Source: Nostoc edaphicum CCNP1411 (lineage in GTDB: Bacteria > Cyanobacteriota > Cyanobacteriia > Cyanobacteriales > Nostocaceae). From it: a DNA stretch of 64,000 nucleotides. The notes below the pieces were generated by a model. That model made no database searches and was not told the DNA's origin. It was given only the letters and a program-made list of their open reading frames with translations. The position numbers were made by a program, and so were the translations under genes. Below, one piece after another: positions 8,479 to 18,058 of the stretch. The stretch spans positions 3,534,001 to 3,598,000 of the forward strand of contig NZ_CP054698.1 in NCBI RefSeq assembly GCF_014023275.1, given 5' to 3'. The first letter of the stretch is position 1, and each line of letters opens with the position of its first letter.

Positions 8479-9201
8479 ATGTTACGACTTTATCATTTAT
8501 TACTAGGTTCTATTTTGTTGGTGTCAATACCGCTGGGAGCCAAATTTGTTCTACCCCAATTTTCTCCACCCAAAGTCATAAAATCCTCTGCCGTTGCAAA
8601 ACTTCCCAATCCGAAAGAGGGAAATATCTGGCAGAAAATCCTGGGAAATGCTACTGCTCCAACTAACTGGCAAGTTTCTGCTTGTGAGGGAAATGCACCC
8701 CTGTTGTGTGTCTCCTCTAAAGGGAAACGTTTGGGTACAGTTGAGATTAACATTTACCCACTAGCAAATAATGAGGATTTCCGAAATAAACTCGTAGCAG
8801 CGGGTATTCCAACTGCTTCCCAAGTGGACTACCAAAGTACCAAATACCAAACCCAGGTATTACCAGTACTTAAGACTTGGGTTGTAGATCACTACGCTGC
8901 GTTTGCGAAAGATCGTCAGAGTGAATATGGAAAAGAGATTAGTTTCTCAGCCTACCCACCGCAACCAGTACCCATTGGTAAGCTTCAGGGAATTCGCTAT
9001 GGGTTCGCTGGACTTAAGGAACAAGGTGGAGTACAAGAGCAACACATAGGTCATGTTGCCTTTGATGGCAGTAAACTTTACGTAATTACCACTGCATTTG
9101 ACACAGGTACGCAAACAGGTAAATTTGAAAAACTGGAAAACTTGGCTATTTTTCAACCTTACTTATATGCGATCGCATCTGATCTACGTTTACCCCAATA
9201 G
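8479..9201 (+). CDS. Membrane-anchored or secreted protein of unknown function
   Basis: The protein is about 240 residues. It starts MLRLYHLLLGSILLVSIPLG, a signal peptide or anchor, followed by a mostly beta-type soluble region with no motif I recognise. Two cysteines lie close together (SACEGNAPLLC). The frame extends 7 codons upstream to a TTG at 8458, but the ATG at 8479 gives a normal signal sequence. It converges with the gene at 9309 across a long inverted repeat. It is likely a conserved cyanobacterial hypothetical located in the envelope. Confidence 0.6.
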   Translation: MLRLYHLLLGSILLVSIPLGAKFVLPQFSPPKVIKSSAVAKLPNPKEGNIWQKILGNATAPTNWQVSACEGNAPLLCVSSKGKRLGTVEINIYPLANNEDFRNKLVAAGIPTASQVDYQSTKYQTQVLPVLKTWVVDHYAAFAKDRQSEYGKEISFSAYPPQPVPIGKLQGIRYGFAGLKEQGGVQEQHIGHVAFDGSKLYVITTAFDTGTQTGKFEKLENLAIFQPYLYAIASDLRLPQ

Positions 9202-9214
9202 GTCTTGGGTTAGG

Positions 9215-9289
9215 AGGTTACAGGTTACAGGTAATAGGGAATAGGGAATAGGGAATAATCTGTCCCCAGTCCCCTGTAACCTGTAACCT
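9215..9289. terminator. 17-bp inverted repeat between convergent genes
   Basis: AGGTTACAGGTTACAGG at 9215-9231 is perfectly complementary to CCTGTAACCTGTAACCT at 9273-9289. The loop contains four tandem aatagggs-type heptamers (ggtaatagggaatagggaa). It sits exactly between the stops of two convergent genes and could serve as a bidirectional terminator built from repeat DNA. Confidence 0.5.
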
Positions 9290-9308
9290 TCTTCAATCAC
9301 CCATCAAC

Positions 9309-10196
9309 CTAAATCTCAGCTACTGCTCGTTCAATCAAGCGATGTGCCAAAGTTTGCGTACCTGTGTGTTCATAATAATTTGTTGATACATCCAGGAACG
9401 CCGCAAGATAGTCTAACTTGTCATCAGCAACATCGACAAAACTTTGCAAATTGCTAACTACCTTTTGTGGCGTTAAATTATTGGCACTGACTAGTCCACT
9501 CATCCAACCTTTAACTGAGTCAAAGCTTTCGCCAATAAAGTTAAGCTTACTACTAGCATTGTTTCCTGGAATTACATCTTTGATGTTTTGGAAAGTCGAG
9601 TTTTGTTCTAACTCCTGTGGATTTGTTTGATTAATCCCGGATATTGCTTTGCTGATAAAGTCTGGGCCCAAAGGTATCAAACCATCAACACAAACTAATG
9701 CCACCATGCGGATGAGTGACTCACCACTATACTCACCTAGAGAGGCGACAAAATCCCCAATACTGTCTCCAGGAATGCCGTTAATTTGGCAGAAGGCTAA
9801 TAACTCAGCCACTAATTTCAATGTCAGATCGATAGTTTGGGCTTTATCAGGTTTGGGAGTGACAGAGTTTAAAAAACCCAATAAAGGAATTTTCTCGCCA
9901 ACTTTGTTAGCTAAAGCTGCTGCACCAAGCGCTCTATCTGTAGCATCAACAGTTTGATAAAGCCACAAAGCTGTTTGGTATCCTTGGGATTTGTCGTTGA
10001 ATAGATAAATTGCTCTTTCGCCAATTTGCTGAATTAAATCTTCGTCGTCTTCGCCAGTGACAGTCTTAATGGTGTTGACAAAGCCAACAGGATTTTGCCA
10101 CTGACCAGGAGCAACAAAATCGAGTGATTTTAACATAGAAACAGTCAAGCCGCCAGTTGGCAATTGATCAACCAACTCAACAATCGATTTGCCCAT
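9309..10196 (-). CDS. Conserved cyanobacterial protein of unknown function
   Basis: This 295-residue protein begins MGKSIVELVDQLPTGGLTVS with a GGAG site 8 bp upstream. It has no signal peptide and appears largely alpha-helical, with several hydrophobic helices (for example MVALVCVDGLIPLG) but no clear membrane topology. I recognise no domain. The gene lies 53 bp downstream of a lipoprotein gene on the same strand, so the two may form a transcription unit. Confidence 0.6.
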   Translation of the reverse strand: MGKSIVELVDQLPTGGLTVSMLKSLDFVAPGQWQNPVGFVNTIKTVTGEDDEDLIQQIGERAIYLFNDKSQGYQTALWLYQTVDATDRALGAAALANKVGEKIPLLGFLNSVTPKPDKAQTIDLTLKLVAELLAFCQINGIPGDSIGDFVASLGEYSGESLIRMVALVCVDGLIPLGPDFISKAISGINQTNPQELEQNSTFQNIKDVIPGNNASSKLNFIGESFDSVKGWMSGLVSANNLTPQKVVSNLQSFVDVADDKLDYLAAFLDVSTNYYEHTGTQTLAHRLIERAVAEI

Positions 10197-10249
10197 AAAA
10201 ATCTCCTTATTTAGGTTTTGTTATCTGAATGGAATGTTTGTAGTGCAAA

Positions 10250-10759
10250 TCATTTCAGTTTAGCCAGACCATCAAGATTAAAGTTCTCTAGCCAATCTGC
10301 GCGATCGCTAGCTGTAAATGACGGATCGCGAGAAAGTGCTTTTACTTGGTACTTTCCTACTAAAATTGCAGTTTGCGTCTTACCTACTTCTACTGCGGGA
10401 TAACCGCCAATTTTTTTGGTACTATTCGAGAACTTTGCTGCTGCACTCGGTGTGCTGGTGGTATCAGAAATAGACAGCAACGCTATATCTTTACCGCCTT
10501 TTTTCAACTTCGCTTCCGCAAAGCCTTTTTTCTCTTGGGTATAGACGCGCTGGTAGCCATCACTAGCTTTTGGGAAAAATTTATTAAATTCGCTACCTTG
10601 AGTTGCTGTTTTAGCTACCGATTGACCTCTTTTTTGTTGAGTGCTTTCTTTTTGCGCTTGGTCAAAACGTCCAGGTGTTGTTGGCGCACAGGCTGTTGTC
10701 AGTAACATTACTGACAGCAACAAAGCAGCTACTACCCTCCGCCCACGATGTAAAATCAT
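10250..10759 (-). CDS. Predicted lipoprotein of unknown function
   Basis: This 169-residue protein has a type II signal: MILHRGRRVVAALLLSVMLL then TTAC, with the lipobox LTTAC placing the acylated cysteine at residue 24. The mature part is polar and lysine-rich, with strands such as IGGYPAVEVGKTQTAILVGKY. An AGGAG site precedes the ATG. It is probably anchored in the cytoplasmic or outer membrane facing the periplasm. It is likely cotranscribed with the hypothetical at 9309. Confidence 0.7.
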   Translation of the reverse strand: MILHRGRRVVAALLLSVMLLTTACAPTTPGRFDQAQKESTQQKRGQSVAKTATQGSEFNKFFPKASDGYQRVYTQEKKGFAEAKLKKGGKDIALLSISDTTSTPSAAAKFSNSTKKIGGYPAVEVGKTQTAILVGKYQVKALSRDPSFTASDRADWLENFNLDGLAKLK

Positions 10760-10948
10760 TCTCGACTTCTCCTTATACTTGAGCTTTGAGGCAATTATCA
10801 GCGCTGCAAGTAATTTTTACCCGTAAAATTTACTTTTTGATAATTATTGCCTCAATTTTCAACTATAGCGGTCTAATTTTGATTATCAATATTTTTGCAC
10901 TTCAAAAAAATTTTTCAGTGGCATGTTCAACGTACCAACTAACCCAAT

Positions 10949-10980
10949 AAAAAAACGCCCCCCTTTCGGGAGAGCGTCTT
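10949..10980 (-). terminator. Rho-independent terminator of psbA
   Basis: Read on the minus strand, a GC-rich stem (acgctctccc with ggggggcgt, loop gaaa) is followed by a run of seven T. It lies 41 bp after the psbA stop codon. Confidence 0.85.
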
Positions 10981-11021
10981 TTACTTATAGATAAGGATGA
11001 AGAGAGTATCTCAGATTATGA

Positions 11022-12104
11022 TTAACCGTTGATAGCAGGAGCGGAAAGAGCTACAGGAGCAAAGTCACCAGCAGCTAAATCTAGAGGGAAGTTGTGAGCG
11101 TTACGCTCGTGCATTACTTCCATACCCAGGTTAGCGCGGTTGATTACATCTGCCCAAGTTGCAATCACACGACCTTCAGAGTCAATGATTGATTGGTTGA
11201 AGTTGAAACCGTTCAAGTTGAACGCCATTGTGCTTACACCCAAGGCGGTGAACCAAATTCCGATTACAGGCCATGCTGCTAAGAAGAAGTGCAGTGAACG
11301 GCTGTTGTTGAAAGAAGCGTATTGGAAGATTAGACGACCGAAGTAGCCGTGGGCTGCAACGATGTTGTAGGTTTCTTCTTCTTGACCGAATTTGTAACCG
11401 TAGTTTTGAGATTCGGTTTCGGTTGTTTCACGAACCAATGAAGAAGTTACTAGTGAACCGTGCATTGCAGAGAACAAGCTTCCGCCGAATACACCAGCTA
11501 CACCTAGTTGGTGGAAGGGGTGCATCAAGATGTTGTGTTCTGCTTGGAACACGATCATGAAGTTGAATGTTCCTGAGATACCCAAAGGCATACCATCAGA
11601 GAAGGAACCTTGTCCGATTGGGTATACCAAGAAGACTGCGGTTGCAGCAGCAACTGGTGCGCTGTATGCGATCGCAATCCAAGGACGCATTCCTAAGCGG
11701 TAGGATAGTTCCCATTCACGACCCATGTAGCAGAATACGCCAATCAGGAAGTGGAAAACTACCAATTGGTAAGGACCGCCGTTGTACAACCACTCATCTA
11801 AGGAAGCTGCTTCCCAGATTGGGTAGAAGTGCAAGCCGATAGCGTTGGAGGAAGGTACTACTGCACCGGAGATGATGTTGTTTCCGTAAATTAATGAACC
11901 TGCTACTGGTTCGCGGATACCATCGATGTCTACGGGAGGAGCGGCGATGAAGGCGATTACGAAGCAAGCGGTAGCGGCTAGCAAGGTTGGAATCATTACT
12001 ACGCCGAACCAACCGATGTAAATCCGGTTGTTAGTGCTGGTGATCCATTCGCAGAATCTATCCCATACGTTGGCGCTTTCGCGACGTTGTAAGGTTGTTG
12101 TCAT
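11022..12104 (-). CDS. psbA: Photosystem II reaction centre protein D1, Glu130 (high-light) form
   Basis: This 360-residue protein is full-length D1. Visible ligands include Asp170, Glu189, His190 and Tyr161 region residues, His198 and His215, Ser264 of the QB site, His272, His332, Glu333, His337 and Asp342, and the C-terminal processing site after Ala344 (LDLAAGDF). Residue 130 is Glu (CYMGREWEL); low-light D1 forms have Gln here, so this copy encodes the form used under high light. It is monocistronic, with its own terminator and no strong Shine-Dalgarno. Cyanobacteria usually carry several psbA copies; only one is in this window. It acts in the thylakoid membrane. Confidence 0.98.
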   Translation of the reverse strand: MTTTLQRRESANVWDRFCEWITSTNNRIYIGWFGVVMIPTLLAATACFVIAFIAAPPVDIDGIREPVAGSLIYGNNIISGAVVPSSNAIGLHFYPIWEAASLDEWLYNGGPYQLVVFHFLIGVFCYMGREWELSYRLGMRPWIAIAYSAPVAAATAVFLVYPIGQGSFSDGMPLGISGTFNFMIVFQAEHNILMHPFHQLGVAGVFGGSLFSAMHGSLVTSSLVRETTETESQNYGYKFGQEEETYNIVAAHGYFGRLIFQYASFNNSRSLHFFLAAWPVIGIWFTALGVSTMAFNLNGFNFNQSIIDSEGRVIATWADVINRANLGMEVMHERNAHNFPLDLAAGDFAPVALSAPAING

Positions 12105-12165
12105 TGTTTTATAAGTGCGGTTAGTTATTTATAAATCAGGCTCGTTTGTCTTTGCCTGTGGAACT

Positions 12166-12195
12166 ACTTTACACTGCTTTACAATTTGTAATCAA
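12166..12195 (-). promoter_or_regulatory. Candidate psbA promoter
   Basis: On the minus strand TTGATT (12195-12190) and TAAAGT (12171-12166) are separated by 18 bp and would start transcription about 55 bp before the psbA ATG. This resembles a sigma-70 promoter and leaves a leader of the length usual for psbA. It is a pattern match only. Confidence 0.35.
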
Positions 12196-12355
12196 GTTTT
12201 ATTACTTCAGTAAACCTGATGCGAGTTATTAGTTTTGCTTATTTAAGTCTCTGGTGTTAGCGCCCAAAAGATAAAATAGAAAGGAACATTATTGTTATTA
12301 ACTCTGAATAAAGAGTTGATGTTGATTATTACCAAAATTAGGAGGGGAGGTGTGC

Positions 12356-12718
12356 ATGACAATTACTCTAAATCACACCATAGTGCCCGCACATGAGAAA
12401 GAAGCATCAGCAAGGTTCTTTGCAAAAATTTTTGGCTTAGAGGTCGAGGTTCCCGTTGGTCACTTTGCTGCTGTACATATTAATGATGTGCTGACGCTAG
12501 ACTTCGCTGACGCTGAAACATTCGAGTCGCATCATTATGCGTTCCATGTCAGCGATGAGGAATTTGATGCAATTTTTACACGCATTAAAGAGGCGGGTAT
12601 TGAATACAGTAGTGACCCGATGCATCAAAATAAAGGACAAATTAACCACAGGAAGGAAGGTCGGGGTTTCTATTTCTATGATCCCAATGGTCATAACTTA
12701 GAACTGTTGACCAAATAA
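12356..12718 (+). CDS. VOC-family (glyoxalase/dioxygenase fold) protein
   Basis: This 120-residue single-domain protein begins MTITLNHTIVPAHEKEASAR, with the usual N-terminal His, and ends FYFYDPNGHNLELLTK, with the C-terminal metal-binding Glu. A very strong site (ggaggggagg, 12341-12350) stands 5 bp before the ATG. A GTG two codons upstream is too close to that site. VOC proteins include glyoxalases, dioxygenases and antibiotic-binding proteins, and the substrate is not predictable here. Confidence 0.85.
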   Translation: MTITLNHTIVPAHEKEASARFFAKIFGLEVEVPVGHFAAVHINDVLTLDFADAETFESHHYAFHVSDEEFDAIFTRIKEAGIEYSSDPMHQNKGQINHRKEGRGFYFYDPNGHNLELLTK

Positions 12719-12769
12719 TTACTAATTCGTAATACTTGCTACAAACGAGTATTACGAATTTTTAATGCA

Positions 12770-14095
12770 TTACTTCTTTACTAAAAAATATGCTGTAGCA
12801 TACTCAGGCAATTGGCTGATATTCTGGCTAAATTCTTTTTGACTCTTAAAAATACCTGCTAAAAAATCGAGTTGATAAAGATTGGGTAAAAAGGCTCCAC
12901 CTGTATCAGCCATGACTCCCATTTGCAGATGTTTGCGACCACCTTTAGTATGCTCAATAATAATCACTTTACCTAAACCAATATTCAGCACATCTCCAGC
13001 AAAGGTTACTCCTGGTTTAATGGAGATTTTTGCATCTATTTTGTATCCATAGCCTTTAATGGCATCAACCTCTCTAAAATACCAATAACGCTTTTGTGCT
13101 GTTGCTTTCAATCCGCGAATATAAGACATTCCATTATTTCTATCTACATTAAAAAATGCCTTATAACCATCTGTAAAGTTAATCAGAACTGTTCCTTGCA
13201 TCAGTGCCTCTTCTAAGCCAGTTCTGGTTAAATAAGCGAGACTTTGAACTTTGCCAAATTCTTTACCACCTGGTTCGTAAATACCAGACAAAACATCTTG
13301 CTTTGTATATTTAGTGTAGAATTTATCAGTAATTGAGTTTTCTTTTAGGCTATAAATCGGTGTATTATAAGTAGAGGTTTTCTTGCGAGAACCAGTGTGA
13401 GTAAATACAGCATACTTGGTAATTCGTAATTGCTTTTGTTTTTTGTTTTTTGGGTTATGGGCAGTCCATTTTATAACTCTAAAATTGTTATTAATAAACT
13501 TCGGGTCTTGTAACCGAGTCGCTCGATTATTAGCAATGTCTTCCTTTAAAACAACAATCATGAAGTCCAAAGTTTTGAGAACATCTGGTACAGTAACTCC
13601 TTGAGTAGCAAGTATTCCTGTACGCAGAATATCTGGATCTTTTGAACCATGATCTTGAAAATATTTTCTAGTATTAACGAGAACGGTTAATAAATCTCCT
13701 TGATTAAAATTAACTTTACTACTGGGCAGTTTGACTGGAGTAACAACCTGGCTGCCATTAATGCTAAATTTATATTTTTTGAATTCATCGACAACTGGAT
13801 AGGGTGCAGATGCCGCCAACAAATCCTGCTGAGATGAAAAAGTGTTTTCTTGACCTATAATTTCATCAGATGTTTGTTGACTAACAAAAGGATTTTGAAA
13901 GCTTGAGGTAAGTGAATCAGCAGCCTGATTTGAGGTCAGGGAAATCTGTGATTGAAGTGGGGCAGAATTTTCTTGTTGAGTAAAAGACTGATCTTCTTGG
14001 TCTTGGGTATATAGATGGCTACTGGCCAAACTGACAAGTAATAAGGCAGCACAACCTACTGTGAAGCGAAATTTTTGGCTGGATAACATATTCAT
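12770..14095 (-). CDS. Exported protein with a C-terminal MltA/3D-like domain
   Basis: This 441-residue protein has a signal anchor (FTVGCAALLLVSLASSHLY), a Gln/Ser-rich linker to about residue 95 and a globular remainder. The C-terminal portion contains MGVMADTGGAFLPNLYQLDF followed by LAG, which resembles the three-aspartate (3D) domain of MltA-type lytic transglycosylases and related peptidoglycan enzymes. The gene is 38 bp downstream of murG on the same strand, which fits a cell-wall role. The assignment rests on this motif and the neighbour, so it is tentative. Confidence 0.5.
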   Translation of the reverse strand: MNMLSSQKFRFTVGCAALLLVSLASSHLYTQDQEDQSFTQQENSAPLQSQISLTSNQAADSLTSSFQNPFVSQQTSDEIIGQENTFSSQQDLLAASAPYPVVDEFKKYKFSINGSQVVTPVKLPSSKVNFNQGDLLTVLVNTRKYFQDHGSKDPDILRTGILATQGVTVPDVLKTLDFMIVVLKEDIANNRATRLQDPKFINNNFRVIKWTAHNPKNKKQKQLRITKYAVFTHTGSRKKTSTYNTPIYSLKENSITDKFYTKYTKQDVLSGIYEPGGKEFGKVQSLAYLTRTGLEEALMQGTVLINFTDGYKAFFNVDRNNGMSYIRGLKATAQKRYWYFREVDAIKGYGYKIDAKISIKPGVTFAGDVLNIGLGKVIIIEHTKGGRKHLQMGVMADTGGAFLPNLYQLDFLAGIFKSQKEFSQNISQLPEYATAYFLVKK

Positions 14096-14133
14096 AACTT
14101 GGAAAATAAATTTCTAATACTCAATAATCAAGG

Positions 14134-15207
14134 TTATGTTTCTATCACTTCACGCACTAATTGCGCCAATTTTTCAGCACTATCGGGAACTGCGATCGCT
14201 TTGGCTTTTTCCCCCATTTTTGCTAACTCATCCGGTGACTGCAACAAATTCAACACATTATTTTGCAATACTTCAGTCGTCAACTCCGATTGCTTCAGTG
14301 TTAACGCCGCCCCAGCTTTTGTAAATACGTCTGCATTGTAAGATTGATGGTCTTCTGCGGCAAAGGGGTAAGGAATCAAAATCGCTGGTGTTCCACACAC
14401 TGCCAATTCTGTCAAGCTACCCGCGCCAGAACGACTAATAGCAAGAGTTGCTCGTTGCAACAAGTCCGCCATATTGTTGTAGAAAGGTAAAGCTATGTAC
14501 TGTGGATGTTTGAGACTATCTGCTTCCTCGTCGCGATCGCCAGTTAAATGTACTATGTAAGCACCAGCATCAAACCAAGCTTTTGCAGATTCACGCACCA
14601 ACTTATTGACCGCAACTGCACCCTGGCTACCACCAAAGACGACAATTAAAGGAACACCATCAGGAATAGCTAAATCCAGCGGTGCATCAATTGCCCCATC
14701 CAGAAATTGCCCTCTTACGGGAGTGCCAACGCAGACATTTTTAGCACGGGGCAAATACTTAGCAGCTACTTCAAATCCCAAAGCTACCGCACTACACCAA
14801 GGGCCAAAAAAGCGAGTTACTTTTCCTGGTAAGGCGTTAGATTCGTGGAAAACCACAGGTAAACCAAGAGAACGCGCCGCAATCACTGCTGGCCCGGCAA
14901 TGTAACCCCCCGTGGTAAACACCCCTTGAAAATTTCCCTGTTTGAGAATTCGTCTAACTTCTAGAATCGCAAGGGCGAGTTTAGCCAAAATCCGAATCGA
15001 GGAGAGTCCAAACCCTTGCTGAAACCCTTCAACTGCAATAGTATTCAAGGGATACTCTTGAGGAACAAGTTGAGTTTCGAGCCGATTGGGTACTCCCAGC
15101 CATTCTATTTGATAATCTGGCAGTTTTTGTGCCAGTGCGATCGCTGGAAACAAATGTCCACCAGTCCCACTGGCAGCTATTAATAATCGTATCGGTGCGT
15201 TTGCCAT
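14134..15207 (-). CDS. murG: UDP-GlcNAc: lipid I GlcNAc transferase MurG
   Basis: This 357-residue protein carries the MurG signatures: IAASGTGGHLFPAIALAQ near the start, GGYIAGPAVIAAR, FHESNALPGKV, VFGGSQGAVAVNKL, SRSGAGSLTELAVCGTPAIL and PYPFAAEDHQSYNA. It makes lipid II at the inner face of the cytoplasmic membrane. I use the ATG at 15207; a TTG one codon earlier is also in frame. An MltA/3D-like envelope protein lies downstream. Confidence 0.97.
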   Translation of the reverse strand: MANAPIRLLIAASGTGGHLFPAIALAQKLPDYQIEWLGVPNRLETQLVPQEYPLNTIAVEGFQQGFGLSSIRILAKLALAILEVRRILKQGNFQGVFTTGGYIAGPAVIAARSLGLPVVFHESNALPGKVTRFFGPWCSAVALGFEVAAKYLPRAKNVCVGTPVRGQFLDGAIDAPLDLAIPDGVPLIVVFGGSQGAVAVNKLVRESAKAWFDAGAYIVHLTGDRDEEADSLKHPQYIALPFYNNMADLLQRATLAISRSGAGSLTELAVCGTPAILIPYPFAAEDHQSYNADVFTKAGAALTLKQSELTTEVLQNNVLNLLQSPDELAKMGEKAKAIAVPDSAEKLAQLVREVIET

Positions 15208-15291
15208 CAAACCTCTACCGTTTAGCGTCTAGCTTAACTAAGATAAAACAATTTCCTTACTTTCTCTAATCAAATCAGTAAATTCTTACCA

Positions 15292-16131
15292 ATGACTAAC
15301 ATTATTAGCACCTTAGTGAGACGCCAACTCAGATTTCCAGCAAATATCTGGCTGGTGACGTTCCTGCTAACTCTTGGTTTAACAAGTGGTTGGCAACGCA
15401 CTCAAGCGACTACACCACCGCAATTAGCCCAAACCACTACACCCCAAAATGCACCAACCGATTTGAACAATCTGTTGACACAAGTTGATGCCGCCGCCAG
15501 CCGAGGCGATGTCAAAGGGGTGTTGCAATTCTACAGCCCCAATTTCACTCATGGGGATGGGTTAAACCTCCAAACCCTGGAAAAATCTTTGACTTCACTT
15601 TGGCAACGATATCCCAAATTGCAATACACTACGAAACTGTTGTCTTCAAAACCTGAAGGCAATGGAATTATTGCTGAAACAGAAACTAAGATAACTGGCT
15701 TACCGTCCGGTAACGGTAATAAGTTGGCTCTCAATGCCACGATTAAATCGCGTCAGCGCATTCAAGGCGGAAAAATCGTCCGCCAAGACATTTTGTCAGA
15801 ACGCACCCTACTTACCTCTGGCAGTAAGCCACCCCAAATTGATATCAAATTACCACAACAGGTACAAGTTGGTCAGAAGTATAGTTTTGATGCGATCGTT
15901 CAAGAGCCACTTGGTGATGATTTTCTACTAGGAACGGCGCTAGAGGAAGCCATCAAACCAGATAAATTTCTCAACCCCACATCTGTGGATTTGCAATTAC
16001 TAACATCTGGTGGACTGTTTAAAGTTGGACAAGCACCATCTACCCCTGGTAGCCAATGGGTTTCTGCCGTCATTCTGCGAGGTAATGGGATGACGATGAT
16101 AACTCAACGTCTGCAAGTGGTGAAGAAGTAG
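15292..16131 (+). CDS. Exported protein with an NTF2/SnoaL-like domain
   Basis: This 279-residue protein has a signal peptide (NIWLVTFLLTLGLTSGW) and a short Thr/Pro/Gln linker. A region at about residues 57-150 (LNNLLTQVDAAASRGDVKGV, LQFYSPNFTH, then SLTSLWQRYPKLQYTTKLLS) has the pattern of NTF2/SnoaL-like folds. The remainder is beta-rich with no motif I know. It is probably periplasmic or lipid-side. The gene is divergent from murG. The function is unknown. Confidence 0.6.
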   Translation: MTNIISTLVRRQLRFPANIWLVTFLLTLGLTSGWQRTQATTPPQLAQTTTPQNAPTDLNNLLTQVDAAASRGDVKGVLQFYSPNFTHGDGLNLQTLEKSLTSLWQRYPKLQYTTKLLSSKPEGNGIIAETETKITGLPSGNGNKLALNATIKSRQRIQGGKIVRQDILSERTLLTSGSKPPQIDIKLPQQVQVGQKYSFDAIVQEPLGDDFLLGTALEEAIKPDKFLNPTSVDLQLLTSGGLFKVGQAPSTPGSQWVSAVILRGNGMTMITQRLQVVKK

Positions 16132-16582
16132 TTAGGAGTTGGGAGTTAGTGCACTACGCTACCGCTAACGTACTAAAAATCTTAATGGTACGTTGCCTTT
16201 AAAAAAGTCATGTATTGATGTATCAAATATTTTTTTACCCCACCCTAACCCTCCCCTTGCAAAGGGGAGGGAACTAGATTTTATATTTCCCCCCTTGGCA
16301 AGGGGGGATTAAGGGGGGTAACAACGCAATTAAAATCACAGTCAATCACTTTTCAAACATCCTCTTAGGATGAAATGCATAACGCACCATTCGTAAGGAT
16401 TTAGTGCCATACTCTCGCAGCTCTAGCAATCCGCTTTGATTTTTGAAATTATTTGCGTAGGAGGCAAGAGGGAATAGGCAATATTACTACAGTCAAGAAG
16501 CATCTTTGAGTTGTACCGAATATTTTCAAAAATCAAATAGCGAGTCCTAAAGTAACTATAAAATGTATGTTTTAAGTCAGAA
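16132..16582. repeat. Intergenic dispersed repeats
   Basis: No gene is seen. At 16235-16320 are two nested hairpin units (ccctccccttgcaaaggggaggg; ccccccttggcaagggggg) inside a ttaccccaccctaaccc ... ttaaggggggtaac frame; a close relative lies at 24640-24720. ACTTTTCAAACATCCTCTT at 16348-16366 matches an end of the element at 27646-28075, but no partner end is seen, so it is a solo end. Confidence 0.5.
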
Positions 16583-17694
16583 GTGTTGAACGGTAAGAAA
16601 AATCCGATAAAAATAGCCCAAAATATGGTATTTTTGGGCGAAGGCTTAAACTATATTAGTTTGATTGTGATTATAAATTCATTTCCCAAAATTGTCAAAG
16701 ATATCTTGAAAAGCCTGCCAAAAAATGATTATCCAGTATTGAATAGTCGTCTATTCTTTGAGTGCTGGCTATCCTATGCTCTGGATAATAGCTTAACAAG
16801 TATGCGAGATTTATTTAAGAGATTAAACAATACAGGATTTGAGGTAGATATTTCTACTTTTTTCTAAAGCAAATTTACATCGAAGCCAAAAAACAATTTC
16901 AAGGAATTTACCAAAAATTAAATGAATTAGTACAGAAGAAAATTCACAAAAAATTACACGATAAATATGCTATTTGTCCTATTGATTCAACAATTATTAC
17001 CCTGACAAGTAAATTGTTATGGGTTTTGGGTCATCATCAAGTCAAACTTTTTAGTTCTTTGAATTTAGCTACAGGTAGCCCAGAAGATAACTTGATCAAT
17101 TTTGGACATGATCATGATTATAAATTTGGTTCCAAGATGATGTCTAGTCTCCCAACTAATGCTGTAGGGGGTAATGGATAGAGGCTTTGCGGGATTAAAA
17201 TTCATTCAAGAATTGGTACAAGAAAACAAATATTTTGTTTTGCGGATTAAAAAACAATTTCGTTACTAGAATTTGAGGATGCAACTGGATTAGTCAAAGT
17301 AGGTGCATCTGATGAGGCTATTGCCTATAGAGTCATTAATTTTTGTGATTTAGAAACGAAAACTGAGTTCCGCTTAGTGACTAATTTACCAAAGTCGGGA
17401 GATGCAGCTGTTAATGATGATGAAATTAGGGATATTTATCGATTACGTTGGGGAGTTGAACTCTTGTGGAAGTTTTTAAAGATGCACTTAAAACTTGACA
17501 AATTAATTACCAAAAACGTCAACGGTATCACCATACAAATTTACGTTAGTTTAATAGCTTATCTGATTTTACAGCTTTTATCTATTCCCGCACAATGGGG
17601 ACATACACTATTAGATAAATTCCGCTATTTGCAATCTTGTATGTGTCAGAAAATCAGCTATGTTCATTGGTTTGAGGAGATGATGTTATGTTGA
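16583..17694 (+). pseudogene. Decayed IS4-type transposase
   Basis: Three frames must be joined to read one transposase. The N-terminal part runs to about 16865 (FFECWLSYALDNSLTSMRDL). A middle part at about 16870-17180 contains CPIDSTIITLTSKLLW, with the first catalytic Asp, and a later stretch has MDRGFAGLKF, with the second. The C-terminal part at 17377-17694 has YRLRWGVELLWKFLKMHLKL, the Y-2-R-3-E-6-K signature. Breaks fall at homopolymers: T6 near 16858, A6 near 16898 and G5 near 17166, with another near 17265. No clear terminal inverted repeats were found. The element is inactive. Confidence 0.75.
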
Positions 17695-18058
17695 CTAATT
17701 TAGCCTTTTTAGAGTTAGTGTAACTATCTATGTAAAGTTTTGTATCAGCATTCAACATTTCTGGTTTTAAGTCAACTATTTTTACTTTTTAATAGCGGAT
17801 TATTTGTCTTGATTTATTCTAATTTTATACTTTTTGGCAGTGATTTGGATTCAGGAAAAGAAAAATTGTTTATAGTTTATATATTTTGAATATTCAGATA
17901 AATATTTTTTTGTTTTTCATAAATAAAATTAGGGTGCTGTTAAGAAAGTAGCAAAGGTCAAAAAATATATTTTCTTCCTGTCTCCTACTTTTATTTGGTA
18001 AACCAACTTAAAATATAAACCTTAGTGGCCAAAGCATTGCGGTACTAAACTTCATCCT
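17695..18058. other. AT-rich intergenic DNA before the hybrid kinase
   Basis: This 364-bp stretch is AT-rich and has no gene. It should contain the promoter of the CheB-CheR-kinase gene and the outer end of the IS remnant, but I could not identify either with confidence. Confidence 0.3.

Noticed and set aside
11140..11842. Several plus-strand frames inside psbA
   Set aside because: They are antisense shadows of a highly conserved gene and show no ribosome sites or domains.
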